Below are positions 17,742 to 25,357 of a DNA stretch of 64,000 nucleotides, in pieces. Every line of letters begins with the position of its first letter. Position 1 is the first letter of the stretch. This DNA is from Longimicrobiales bacterium (GTDB taxonomy: Bacteria > Gemmatimonadota > Gemmatimonadetes > Longimicrobiales > Gaopeijiaceae): NCBI GenBank assembly GCA_028284495.1, contig JANQRP010000006.1, forward strand, positions 1-64,000, in the 5' to 3' direction. The position numbers and the translations under genes were made by a program. The notes under the pieces were generated by a model. That model saw only the letters and a list, made by a program, of their open reading frames with translations. It did not search any database and was not told where the DNA came from.

Positions 17742-18769
17742 GCACCACCCCCCGCACGGCCCCGGAGCTCGCGGTTCTTGAGCGCCAGGTCCACGAGCAG
17801 CGACTCGAGCTCGGCGTCGTAGTCCTCCTGGGTCATCTCGTCACGCCGCCCGCGCAGAATGGCCAGGTCGGCCTCGATCTCGGCGATCTCGGCCTCGAGC
17901 CGGGCGGTCGTCGAGTCCGCGGGGGGCGCACCCACCCCGGCCGCGGCGGTGGGCGACGTGAATCGGAACGTCGCCGCGACCGCGCCGTCGGTGCCGCCCT
18001 GGACCGGGACGTCGATCGCCTCACCGTCGCCGTCGTCGTCGATCTGGGCATGCTCCGTGGCGAGAAGCCCCTCCTCGGCGTAGTAGCGGGCGGTCTCGGA
18101 CCGGGCGTAGACGAACGCCTCGAGCAGCGACAGGCGTCCGTCCTTGTCGAGGTCCGCCGCGTCACCCCCGAACGCTTCGGCGAAGTAGCGCCCGAACTGC
18201 GTCTCGTTGCGCTCCTGACCGGATCTCGTCGCCGTGATGACGGTCCTGCCGGTCGCGGCGAGCGCCTCCGCGAAGGGCCCGCTCGAGGACGCCACGTTGA
18301 CCACGGCGACCATCCGCTCGCCGAGCGGCTCCAGAGCCACGTTCCACTCGGCCGCCGTGAGGTCGCGTCCGGGGATGTTGAGCGAAGCCTCGTCGTTCCG
18401 GTACGAGCCGTGCCCGATCAGGACGAAGAGCACGCGTGCGTTCGCGGCCGATTCGTCGGCGAGCCGCGCGATGGTCTGCTCGATGGTCTCCCGGCGCGAC
18501 TCCGCGTCCACGCCGGCGATCGACGTGGACTCGCCCAGCGTGATCACCCGGTCGGAGGGTACGCCCCACCGTGTCGTGAGGTGGTCCTCCAGCTCGTTGG
18601 CCCAGCCGGTGAACCGGTCGGTGTACTCGGGGTCGCCGCCGAGGCCGACCACGTTGACGACCCAGATCTCCTGCGCGGCGGCGGGCGTCGCGAGGCCGAG
18701 CGTCGTCAGCAGTGCGGCGGCTGCACACGTGAGCCGGCCGGGGCCGAGTGCGGCGAGGGCGCGACGCAT
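17738..18769 (-). CDS. C13/caspase-like exported protein lacking the catalytic Cys
   Basis: A 343-residue exported protein. ATG 18769 overlaps the previous stop by one base (TGATG) and begins a signal peptide cut near ATPAAAQ. The fold is that of clan CD peptidases: a beta strand ending in IGHGSYRND supplies the His (about residue 120), and the next strand ends at VVNVASSSGPF where active members of the C13 legumain/caspase group have a Cys before Ser-Gly. Here that position is Ser, so it is probably inactive, or uses another nucleophile. A canonical EF-hand loop DLDKDGRLSLLE (about 206-217) follows. A C-terminal coiled coil (AEIAEIEADLAILRGRRDEM) is predicted by eye. Coupled on both sides in the operon. 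Confidence 0.72.
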   Translation of the reverse strand: MRRALAALGPGRLTCAAAALLTTLGLATPAAAQEIWVVNVVGLGGDPEYTDRFTGWANELEDHLTTRWGVPSDRVITLGESTSIAGVDAESRRETIEQTIARLADESAANARVLFVLIGHGSYRNDEASLNIPGRDLTAAEWNVALEPLGERMVAVVNVASSSGPFAEALAATGRTVITATRSGQERNETQFGRYFAEAFGGDAADLDKDGRLSLLEAFVYARSETARYYAEEGLLATEHAQIDDDGDGEAIDVPVQGGTDGAVAATFRFTSPTAAAGVGAPPADSTTARLEAEIAEIEADLAILRGRRDEMTQEDYDAELESLLVDLALKNRELRGRAGGGA

Positions 18770-21069
18770 CAGATCATCCCCCGCAGCCGCCGGTAGCCCC
18801 ACTCGGCGCCGATGAGCCCGAGCAGCAGGATCAGGACGATCGGCATGTCCCAGAGGTCACGCTCCTCGCGCAGCGTGACGCCCGCGCCGGTGAACCGGAG
18901 ATCCTCGGGAAGCTGGTCGACCGTCTCCGGGGTGTAGAACCGCCCGCCCGTGACCTCCGCCAGCCGGCGCAGCGACGCCGTGCGGCGCGACGCGTCGAAG
19001 TACTCCTCGTCGCTCGCCCCGACCTGAACGAACGCCGCGGACGATCCGAGCTCCTCGTCCGCCTGGGCCGCACGTACCTCGATGGTGTGGACGCCCGGCT
19101 CGTTCAGGTCGACGGCCCCGCGATACACGCCGTCCTCCTCGATCGTCCACGCGAGTGGCTGCTCGGTCACCAGTCCCGACGGCGACGTGACGGTGGCCAT
19201 GACGTTGGCGGCGTTGACCTCGATGTAGGCCGAGTCCAGCACCTCGGCCACGATCGGGACGGTCTCACCCGCCTCCACGCGCTCCCGCTCGGGGGTCACG
19301 CGAACCGGCTGCGCCACGTCCTCCACGAGCCAGCGCAGCAGCTGGCTCCAGAAGCGCTCGTGGCGCTGATCCTCGACGCCCACGGTGGCGTGCATCTGCC
19401 ACGTCCAGCTGTCGTCCACGGCGAACGCGATCGCCTTCCCGCGTCCGTAGCGGTGTGACGCGAGCACCACCCGCTCGGTCCCGTCGGGCGTCTCGCCCGA
19501 CAGGAGGGTCGTGGCGCCCGGCTTGGTCTCGAGGATGCGATTCCGCGTGTGGAGGTAGGGGAGGGTGGACCATGGGTCTTCGGGGTCCAGGTCCTCGCGC
19601 ACCACGGCTTCGGGCGGAAAGATCGCCTCGCCGATGTTCGACACGGGGTGGGCCCGCCCGGCAGGCGTGGGCTGCACGCGGACCTGCGTGAAGGCCTCGC
19701 GGGGGTCCTCCGGCGGACCGAGCACAACGGGCATCACGTCCTCGAGCGCCGTTCCCTGGAAGCCACCCTCGGAGAAGGACCGTCGCCCGCCGAGCAGCAG
19801 CAGCCCGCCGCCGCGCACGCTCACGAAGTCGGCCAGCATGTCGAGCTGATCGGGGGTGAAATAGCTCGCCTCCACCGTTCCGAGCACGACGGCCCGGTAG
19901 CGGAAGAGCTCCTCCCGGGAGCGGGGGAATCCGGTCTGGAGCTCCTCGCCGTCGTCCACGTCGATCCGGATGTACTTCGCGTCGGCCGTGCGCTGCAGCA
20001 GCACCACCTGAAGGTTGTCGTCGCCCCAGATCGCGCGCCTGAGGAACCGGACCTCGGGCCGGGGCTCGCCCTCGAAGAAGAGGATCTTCTCGTTGTCGTC
20101 GCGGACCTCCAGGAGGAGCTCTCGCGCATTGTTGCGGGCGACCGCCTCACCCTCCTCGGGCGGGATCCGGAAGCGGACCGAGCGTGGCCCGGTCTCGTCC
20201 AGCGTGAAGCGTGCGCGGGCGAGCACGGTCTCACCGTCTCCCTCGAACTCCACCGGCACCTCGGCCAGACGGCGAGGCCCGTCCTCGACGATCAGCGTCA
20301 CCGTGCGGCGGTCGAAGCCGCGCTGAGTCACGGGCACGTCCACGACGATGTCCGAGCCCCGAAGTACCGTGCGCGGGAGCTCGACGCGATCGACCTGGAT
20401 GTCGGGCTCGAGCGTCTCGGCGCCGAGCGCGATCGTGTAGACGGGGATGGACGCGGCCTGGAGCGGCACGAGGGCCTCCTCGACCGCGGCGCCGTCGTTC
20501 CCAGCGCCGTCCGACACCACGACGAGTCCCGAGAGGGGCACGCTGGACAGTCCCTCACGAGCTCGATCGAGCGCGCTCGTCACGTCGGTGCGGGTCGCGT
20601 CGAAGCCGAGCGCGTCGGCCGACTCCACCCGCGACACCTCGCTACCGAACCGGAAGTAGCGGAGCGAGAAGCGCTCGCCGAGATCGTCGACCAGGTCGGA
20701 GCCCTCGGCGCCGAAGGTGCTCCGTACGAAGTCCGCACGCGTCCCATCCGTCTCCGCGGGGAGCGTCATGCTCCGCGAGTCGTCGAGCAGCACGCCGACG
20801 AAGTTCCGCTGCTCCACGACGGAATCGAGCACGAGCGTCGGCTGGAGGAGGGCGAACAGGAGCACCGCCAGGGCGGTGAGCCGCAGCCCCGACAGGATGC
20901 CCCGATCCACGGCCGACGTCTTGCGACCGGCCCCCCTGTAGGTGACGACCGCGACCGCCGCGAGCACGAGGCCGGCCGCGAGCAGGACGCCCACGGGCCA
21001 GGGAGTCAGGAACGTGAACTCCCCCTCGCGGAAGAGGACCGGCCGGTACTTGAAGAGGAATTCGAACAC
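18769..21069 (-). CDS. vWA membrane protein with glutamine-amidotransferase-like domain
   Basis: A 766-residue inner-membrane protein. Two N-terminal helices (about residues 22-42 and 58-80) precede a vWA domain whose metal site reads LLDDSRSM. A central stretch with FVSVRGGGLLLLGGRRSFSE resembles the class I glutamine-amidotransferase-like fold seen in vWA/BatA-type proteins, without an obvious catalytic Cys. A beta-rich region (about 560-700) and a final membrane helix (MPIVLILLLGLIGAEW) follow. This is the second large vWA protein of the operon, beside the BatA-like one at 10107. It starts six bases after the DUF4159 gene and its stop overlaps the next ATG. Confidence 0.82.
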   Translation of the reverse strand: MFEFLFKYRPVLFREGEFTFLTPWPVGVLLAAGLVLAAVAVVTYRGAGRKTSAVDRGILSGLRLTALAVLLFALLQPTLVLDSVVEQRNFVGVLLDDSRSMTLPAETDGTRADFVRSTFGAEGSDLVDDLGERFSLRYFRFGSEVSRVESADALGFDATRTDVTSALDRAREGLSSVPLSGLVVVSDGAGNDGAAVEEALVPLQAASIPVYTIALGAETLEPDIQVDRVELPRTVLRGSDIVVDVPVTQRGFDRRTVTLIVEDGPRRLAEVPVEFEGDGETVLARARFTLDETGPRSVRFRIPPEEGEAVARNNARELLLEVRDDNEKILFFEGEPRPEVRFLRRAIWGDDNLQVVLLQRTADAKYIRIDVDDGEELQTGFPRSREELFRYRAVVLGTVEASYFTPDQLDMLADFVSVRGGGLLLLGGRRSFSEGGFQGTALEDVMPVVLGPPEDPREAFTQVRVQPTPAGRAHPVSNIGEAIFPPEAVVREDLDPEDPWSTLPYLHTRNRILETKPGATTLLSGETPDGTERVVLASHRYGRGKAIAFAVDDSWTWQMHATVGVEDQRHERFWSQLLRWLVEDVAQPVRVTPERERVEAGETVPIVAEVLDSAYIEVNAANVMATVTSPSGLVTEQPLAWTIEEDGVYRGAVDLNEPGVHTIEVRAAQADEELGSSAAFVQVGASDEEYFDASRRTASLRRLAEVTGGRFYTPETVDQLPEDLRFTGAGVTLREERDLWDMPIVLILLLGLIGAEWGYRRLRGMI

Positions 21070-21075
21070 TCGCGC

Positions 21076-21990
21076 TCAGTGACTGAAGGCGTACACGACG
21101 GTGTTGATTCCCACCTCGGTGGCGTAGGTCGAGTAGTCGAGCGGGTAGAAGGGGTTCTCGGCGTGCTCCCAGGCGTCGCCGAGGTCGGTGTTCTGATTGA
21201 TGACGACCATGATCCGACCCTCGTCGTCCAGAATGGCGCGCACGCTCGGCACTTCCGAGTTGTTGCCCTCGTCGGTCCGGGCGCCCGGGTAGCCGCGGGC
21301 GACGGCTTGACCGTTCGAGATGTTCGGGACCTGCCGGATCTCCTCGATGTCGTAGACCGAGTTGAAGATCGGATGGTCGAGCGGGAGGTCGACGATCGGC
21401 CGCCCGGGGAGGACCTGCGCGAGCTGGTACTCGACGTTCGCCGTCTCGTAGGTGCCCCAGAAGTCGTCCATCATCATGAAGCCGCCCGCCTCAAGGTAGC
21501 TGCGGAGCGCGCGGATCTCGGGCTCGGACAGGTTCATGCCGCCGGGCTCGACGACGTAGAGGAAGGGGAAGTTCCGGAGGCGGGGATCCTCGAGACACAT
21601 CGGGTTGGTGCCGCCCCGGCTCGCGTAGACGTCGAGGTCGATCAGCCGCTCGACGAGCTGCGTGAAGTAGAACTCGGCCTCGGGGAAGTCGGTGCTCCAG
21701 CTCCCCCGTCCGCCACCCCATCCGCCGAATCGGCCGCCGCGACCCGAGTAGGCGGCCCGGGTGAAGTAGAAGTTGTAGGTCGAATCGACCGGGGGCTGCC
21801 TCGGAATCGGGCAGGTGTCGCCGAAGGCGGGAGCCGGAATGTGGACGAGCGGCTCGTCGAAGAAGGCCGCGGCGCGGACGGCGGCGGCGCCGTCGGTGGG
21901 CGCACCGGTGGCCACCGGTGCCGCCAGGGTGGCGCCGAGCGCGCCGGCCCCGGCCACGCCCGCGAAGGCGATCGAGCCGAACAGCCGCAT
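21076..21990 (-). CDS. DUF4159 exported protein, first gene of the MoxR/vWA operon
   Basis: A 304-residue protein. The ATG at 21990 has an excellent ribosome site, AGAGGAGGA, five bases upstream, and gives a signal peptide (MRLFGSIAFAGVAGAGALGA). The mature part has an unusual Gly/Arg-rich loop (AAYSGRGGRFGGWGGGRG) and then the DUF4159 core: WSTDFPEAEFYFTQLVERL, LRSYLEAGGFMMMDDFWG, LPLDHPIFNSVYDIEEI and a C-terminal VVYAFSH. It is clearly paralogous to the gene at 14239 but diverged. It begins the nine-gene minus-strand operon that ends at 6470, so its promoter region (21991-22237) likely drives the whole set. Confidence 0.87.
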   Translation of the reverse strand: MRLFGSIAFAGVAGAGALGATLAAPVATGAPTDGAAAVRAAAFFDEPLVHIPAPAFGDTCPIPRQPPVDSTYNFYFTRAAYSGRGGRFGGWGGGRGSWSTDFPEAEFYFTQLVERLIDLDVYASRGGTNPMCLEDPRLRNFPFLYVVEPGGMNLSEPEIRALRSYLEAGGFMMMDDFWGTYETANVEYQLAQVLPGRPIVDLPLDHPIFNSVYDIEEIRQVPNISNGQAVARGYPGARTDEGNNSEVPSVRAILDDEGRIMVVINQNTDLGDAWEHAENPFYPLDYSTYATEVGINTVVYAFSH

Positions 21991-22237
21991 CCGTCCTCCT
22001 CTCGAGTGGGGCGAAGACACGGCGGCCCCGTCCGACGTCGAGCGCGGGGGATGCCCGGGAGCGGGTCGGAGGGGCCGCGGTGTCTCTTTCGACGATACGT
22101 GGAGTCCCGTCGAAGGTTCCTGCGTCACCGTACCTGAGACACGTCGTTAACGAAAGTCGTTGGCTCGCAGTCCTATCGTCGGACGGGCCCGCACCGGGCC
22201 CTCACCGAATCGATGACGACGAACGGGAGAATCGGAG
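21991..22237. promoter_or_regulatory. Divergent control region of the nine-gene operon and the 22238 gene
   Basis: This 247-bp gap lies between two divergent starts and must carry the operon promoter. The most AT-rich part is 22136-22165, with a repeated GTCGTT (in CGTCGTTAACGAAAGTCGTTGG). A strong Shine-Dalgarno for the 21990 gene lies at the left edge. No sigma consensus or operator was recognised. Confidence 0.4.
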
Positions 22238-22747
22238 ATGGGACGAGCGATGAAGAGCAGGGTGCTGGGTGCGCTGGCGGCGTTGGCCGTGGTCGCCACG
22301 CCAGTGTTCGGTCAGAGCGCGGGCCAGACGAGCGGCGGCGACGTCAGCGCGCTGCTCGGCGCGTGGGAGCTGGAGCGCGAGACGCCGAGGGGCACGATGA
22401 CGTCGACGTTCACCTTCATTCAGGAGGGCGACTCCGTGATGGCGAAGGTGGGGACCGGCGATGAGGCGGTGGTCGTGGGCCGTGTCACGGTGGAGGGAGG
22501 CACGGTGAGCTTCCCGCTCGACCTGCGCTCACTCATGGCGGGGATGCGCGGAGGCGATGGGCCGCCGCGCGCCGGACAGGCACGGGGTGGCCAGGCACGC
22601 GCCGGAGCCACGGGGCAGGCACGTGGCCAGGGCGGCGAGCCGCCGACGTTCTCGGGCACCCTGGCGGGCGACGAGATCCGCGGCAGCATCGCCGGACCGC
22701 GGGGCGAGCAGCAGCTGGTCCTCCGCCGCGCCGGAGCCGGCGGCTGA
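22238..22747 (+). CDS. Small exported protein, lipocalin-like, unknown function
   Basis: A 169-residue exported protein not assigned to a named family. Two starts are possible: ATG 22238, or ATG 22250 (MKSRVLGALAALAVVATPVF), the latter giving the cleaner signal peptide, cut after VFGQ. The mature part begins with LLGAWELERETPRGTMTSTF and alternates short beta strands, as in small lipocalin-like or META-like stress domains. A Gly/Ala/Arg/Gln-rich loop (about residues 105-135) interrupts the last strands. The gene is divergent from the MoxR/vWA operon and may share its control region. A perfect ten-pair hairpin starts 23 bases after its stop. Confidence 0.65.
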   Translation: MGRAMKSRVLGALAALAVVATPVFGQSAGQTSGGDVSALLGAWELERETPRGTMTSTFTFIQEGDSVMAKVGTGDEAVVVGRVTVEGGTVSFPLDLRSLMAGMRGGDGPPRAGQARGGQARAGATGQARGQGGEPPTFSGTLAGDEIRGSIAGPRGEQQLVLRRAGAGG

Positions 22748-22770
22748 TCCGGACGGGCGGTTGAGCGGAC

Positions 22771-22800
22771 GGGCACGCCCGACGACTGTTGGGCGTGCCC
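22771..22800 (+). terminator. Perfect ten-pair hairpin after the 22238 gene
   Basis: GGGCACGCCC (22771-22780), loop GACGACTGTT, GGGCGTGCCC (22791-22800). The stem is perfect but is not followed by a U-run. It probably terminates the 22238 transcript, and its position argues against a start for the next gene near 22789. Confidence 0.55.
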
Positions 22801-22890
22801 GACCGACCTGCCCATGACACCCGACACGGCGACACCCGACCCGGCGATCGACCCCGTCCGGAGCCTGAACGCCAGGAGCCCGAACGCCCC

Positions 22891-23902
22891 GTGAGGGAGC
22901 GCGTCGTGCGGAACGGCGACCGGTTCGTCCTCCCGTGGCGCCATCTCTGGGACGACGACCCCTCCGATCGGAAGGGCGGTTTTCTTCGCTGGATGTGGGA
23001 GCGGCGCGGATCGGAGCGAGCGCCGACCCCCGACGCGTCCGACGTGCCCACGGGAACGCCGGACATCCTGCCGGAGGGCCATCCGCCCGACGAGTGCCGC
23101 ATCACCTTCATCGGGCATGCATCGTTCCTGATCCAGTCGGGTGGAATGAACGTGCTCACGGACCCCGTGTTCGGGCACCGCGCGTCGCCGCTCCCGATCG
23201 GCCCGCGGCGGTTCGCGCCGCCCGGGCTCGTGTTCGAGGAGCTACCCGACATCCACGCCGTCGTGATCTCCCACGATCACTACGACCACCTCGACGCGAC
23301 GACGGTCGATCGGCTGCACGGACGGTTCGGCGACGCTCTCACATGGCTCACGCCCCTCGGATACCGCGAGTGGTTCGCGGATCGAGGCGTATCGCGTGTG
23401 GTGGAGGCGGACTGGTGGGACGCGCTCGAGGCCGCCGGTCCCGCGGGCGGTGCCCTGACGGCGACCGCGGCCCCCGCCCAGCACTGGACGCGTCGCGGCC
23501 TCCGATCCAACACGCGCCTCTGGGCGTCGTGGAGCCTCACCTTCCCAGGTGGAGCCCGCGTCTTCTTCCTCGGCGACTCGGGCTACTGGCACGGCTGGCA
23601 CGACATCGGGTCCGAACTCGGGCCGTGGGACGCGATGCTCGTGCCGATCGGCGCGTACGAGCCGCGCTGGTTCATGCGGCGGTCGCACATGAATCCTGAG
23701 GAAGCGGTCCGCACCTGGAGCGACCTGGGCGGACGCGGGCTGTTCGTGGGGATGCACTGGGGTGCGTTCCGACTCACCGACGAGCCGCCGCTCGAGCCCC
23801 CCGCGCGGACGCGGGAGGCGTGGGCCCAGGGCGGGTCATCCACCCGAGCTGCTCGCGGTGCCCGGCCCGGGCGGTACGGTACGGGTCGCCCTGGACCCGT
23901 GA
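22891..23902 (+). pseudogene. MBL-fold hydrolase (NAPE-PLD/RomA type) with apparent 1-bp frameshift
   Basis: A metallo-beta-lactamase-fold hydrolase of the NAPE-PLD/RomA group. GTG 22891 is preferred, with AGGAG about 13 bases upstream; an earlier in-frame TTG at 22789 lies in a hairpin. The N-part has FIGHASFLIQSGGMNVLTDP and the zinc motif SHDHYDHLD, then FFLGDSGYW and GMHWGAFRLTDEP, so the catalytic core is intact. At the G-run 23829-23831 the frame changes: removing one G restores the family-type ending AGHPPELLAVPGPGGTVRV and a stop at 23902. Without correction the frame runs a further 270 bp to 24171 as Arg/Gly-rich sequence antisense to the next gene. So this is a recent frameshift or an assembly error. 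Confidence 0.72.
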
Positions 23903-23956
23903 TCGGTGCACCGGTGATGGGCCCTGTCCGACCGACGCGTCGAGGCTCCGCCGGCC

Positions 23957-24358
23957 CTATCCCGACACGCCGCAGTGGGGGCCGCAGCCCAGCCGGGTAC
24001 GGTTCTCGGCCACCCGGCGATACACGCGGTCTGCGATCGGCCGGGCGAGCGGGAGGCGGAACAGCCACCCCAGCCAGCGGCCGAGCGGCAGCAGATCGAG
24101 GATTCGCTCGACCGCCGCGGCGCCGGTCCAGAGGCGGCCGTCGGGTCCGATCAGGTGCATCTCGCGCCTGAGCGACTCGGGCTCGAGTGCGGGAAAGCGG
24201 TCGGGAACCGACGGGTCCTGGAGGGGCAGATACTCGAAAGAGCCGTGCTCGTCCCAATGCCGAACGCGCCCCATCCAACGCACGCACATCGGGCAGGCGC
24301 CGTCGAAGATGAGTACATGGCGGGCGTCGTCGTGCGTCCCGCGGCTGGGTTCTCCCAT
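23957..24358 (-). CDS. DCC-family thiol-disulfide protein (DUF393)
   Basis: A 133-residue thioredoxin-fold-like protein of the DCC family. The signature is at the N-terminus: LIFDGACPMCVRWMGRV, i.e. Asp-Gly-x-Cys-x-x-Cys, followed by the conserved GPDGRLWTGAAAVERIL and RPIADRVYRRVAENR. The family is predicted to act as thiol-disulfide oxidoreductases; the true substrate is unknown. The C-terminus carries two more Cys (LGCGPHCG). GAGGAG six bases before the ATG supports the start. It faces the CPXCG gene with only 32 bp between starts, so their promoters overlap. Confidence 0.88.
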   Translation of the reverse strand: MGEPSRGTHDDARHVLIFDGACPMCVRWMGRVRHWDEHGSFEYLPLQDPSVPDRFPALEPESLRREMHLIGPDGRLWTGAAAVERILDLLPLGRWLGWLFRLPLARPIADRVYRRVAENRTRLGCGPHCGVSG

Positions 24359-24390
24359 TCTTCACTCCTCGCAGGTCGAACGGAGCCCTC

Positions 24391-24639
24391 ATGACCGATC
24401 TGGACGACCTCCCCGAGGACGCCGACACGGACCCGCGAGAGCGAGATCTCGCGGACCGGTCGAGCTTCGCCTTCTGCCCCTACTGCGCCGCGGACGTCGA
24501 GATCATCCTCGACCCGGGCGGCGCCTCGACGCAGCACTACGTCGAGGACTGCGAGGTCTGCTGCCGCCCGTGGACCGTCCGCGTACGGTGGGTGGACGGT
24601 CACGCGAACATCGAACTGCGTACCGAAGACGAGGTCTGA
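24391..24639 (+). CDS. CPXCG-motif zinc-ribbon-like small protein
   Basis: An 82-residue protein of the CPXCG-type cysteine-rich family. It has an acidic N-terminus and two Cys pairs, AFCPYCAADVE and EDCEVCCRPW, placed to form a zinc ribbon. Members of this family are small, cytoplasmic and functionally unassigned. GGAG lies just upstream of the ATG. Divergent from the DCC protein, another Cys-pair protein, so a shared redox or metal context is possible but unproven. Confidence 0.85.
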   Translation: MTDLDDLPEDADTDPRERDLADRSSFAFCPYCAADVEIILDPGGASTQHYVEDCEVCCRPWTVRVRWVDGHANIELRTEDEV

Positions 24640-24671
24640 CCGACCGTCGACCCCGGGCGAGCGCCGCGCGG

Positions 24672-25139
24672 TCAGCTCGAGATCGTGACCTCCTCCATCA
24701 CGACGTCGTTCAGCGGCCGATCCCCGCCACCCGTCGGCACCGATCCGATCTCGCGGACCACGTCGAGGCCGTCCACCACCCTTCCGAAGATCGCGTGCTT
24801 GCCGTCGAGCCACGGCGTCGCGGCGAGGGTGATGAAGAACTGCGAGCCTCCCGTGTTGGGGCCGGCGTTCGCCATCGAGAGCACGCCCTCGCCGTCGTGC
24901 GCGAGCCCGTCGCCGAACTCGTCACGGATCGTGTAGCCCGGCCCGCCGCGGCCCGTGCCGTCGGGGTCGCCCCCCTGGATCATGAAGCCGTCGATGACCC
25001 GATGGAAGATCACACCGTCGTAGAACCCCTTCTCGACGAGGTCGGCGAAGTTGCCGGCCGTCTTCGGAGCGCTCTCGTCGAAGAGCTCGATGGTGATCGT
25101 GCCGTGGTTGGTCTTCATCGTGACGGTTCGGTTTGCCAT
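24672..25139 (-). CDS. Cyclophilin-type peptidyl-prolyl cis-trans isomerase
   Basis: A 155-residue cytoplasmic cyclophilin. The ATG at 25139 has GAGGAAG upstream, and the protein starts directly with the catalytic fold ([20 protein letters not shown]). Active-site blocks are intact: [15 protein letters not shown] with the catalytic Arg, GSQFFIT, and [14 protein letters not shown]. No signal peptide, so it should work on cytoplasmic folding clients. Length is normal for the short bacterial form. It is single, divergent from the lipoprotein esterase at 25358. Confidence 0.95.
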   Translation of the reverse strand: MANRTVTMKTNHGTITIELFDESAPKTAGNFADLVEKGFYDGVIFHRVIDGFMIQGGDPDGTGRGGPGYTIRDEFGDGLAHDGEGVLSMANAGPNTGGSQFFITLAATPWLDGKHAIFGRVVDGLDVVREIGSVPTGGGDRPLNDVVMEEVTISS

Positions 25140-25357
25140 CGCTTCCTCGGCGGGGGCCGGTGGTTGGTCGCCGCGGGGACGCGTGAACGTCGCACAGGGC
25201 GGATCGGACAGGGTGAAACGAACACGGCAAGGTAACCCCGCGTGGCCCGGGACGCGTCCCATCGGTAGCTTGCCTGCCGTCGGTTCGCCGCCTGCCGCGA
25301 GCTTCCCCGGGCCTTCGGGGTCGAGGAGCCCGCCACGACTCTCGCCCGCCACCCGCC

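Noticed and set aside
15204..17822. A very long open frame on the plus strand opposite the TPR gene
   Set aside because: Its translation is a Val/Glu/Arg/Gly-rich low-complexity string with no domain; it is the antisense shadow that high-GC coding DNA normally produces. The minus-strand gene has a signal peptide, HELAH motif and coupled starts.
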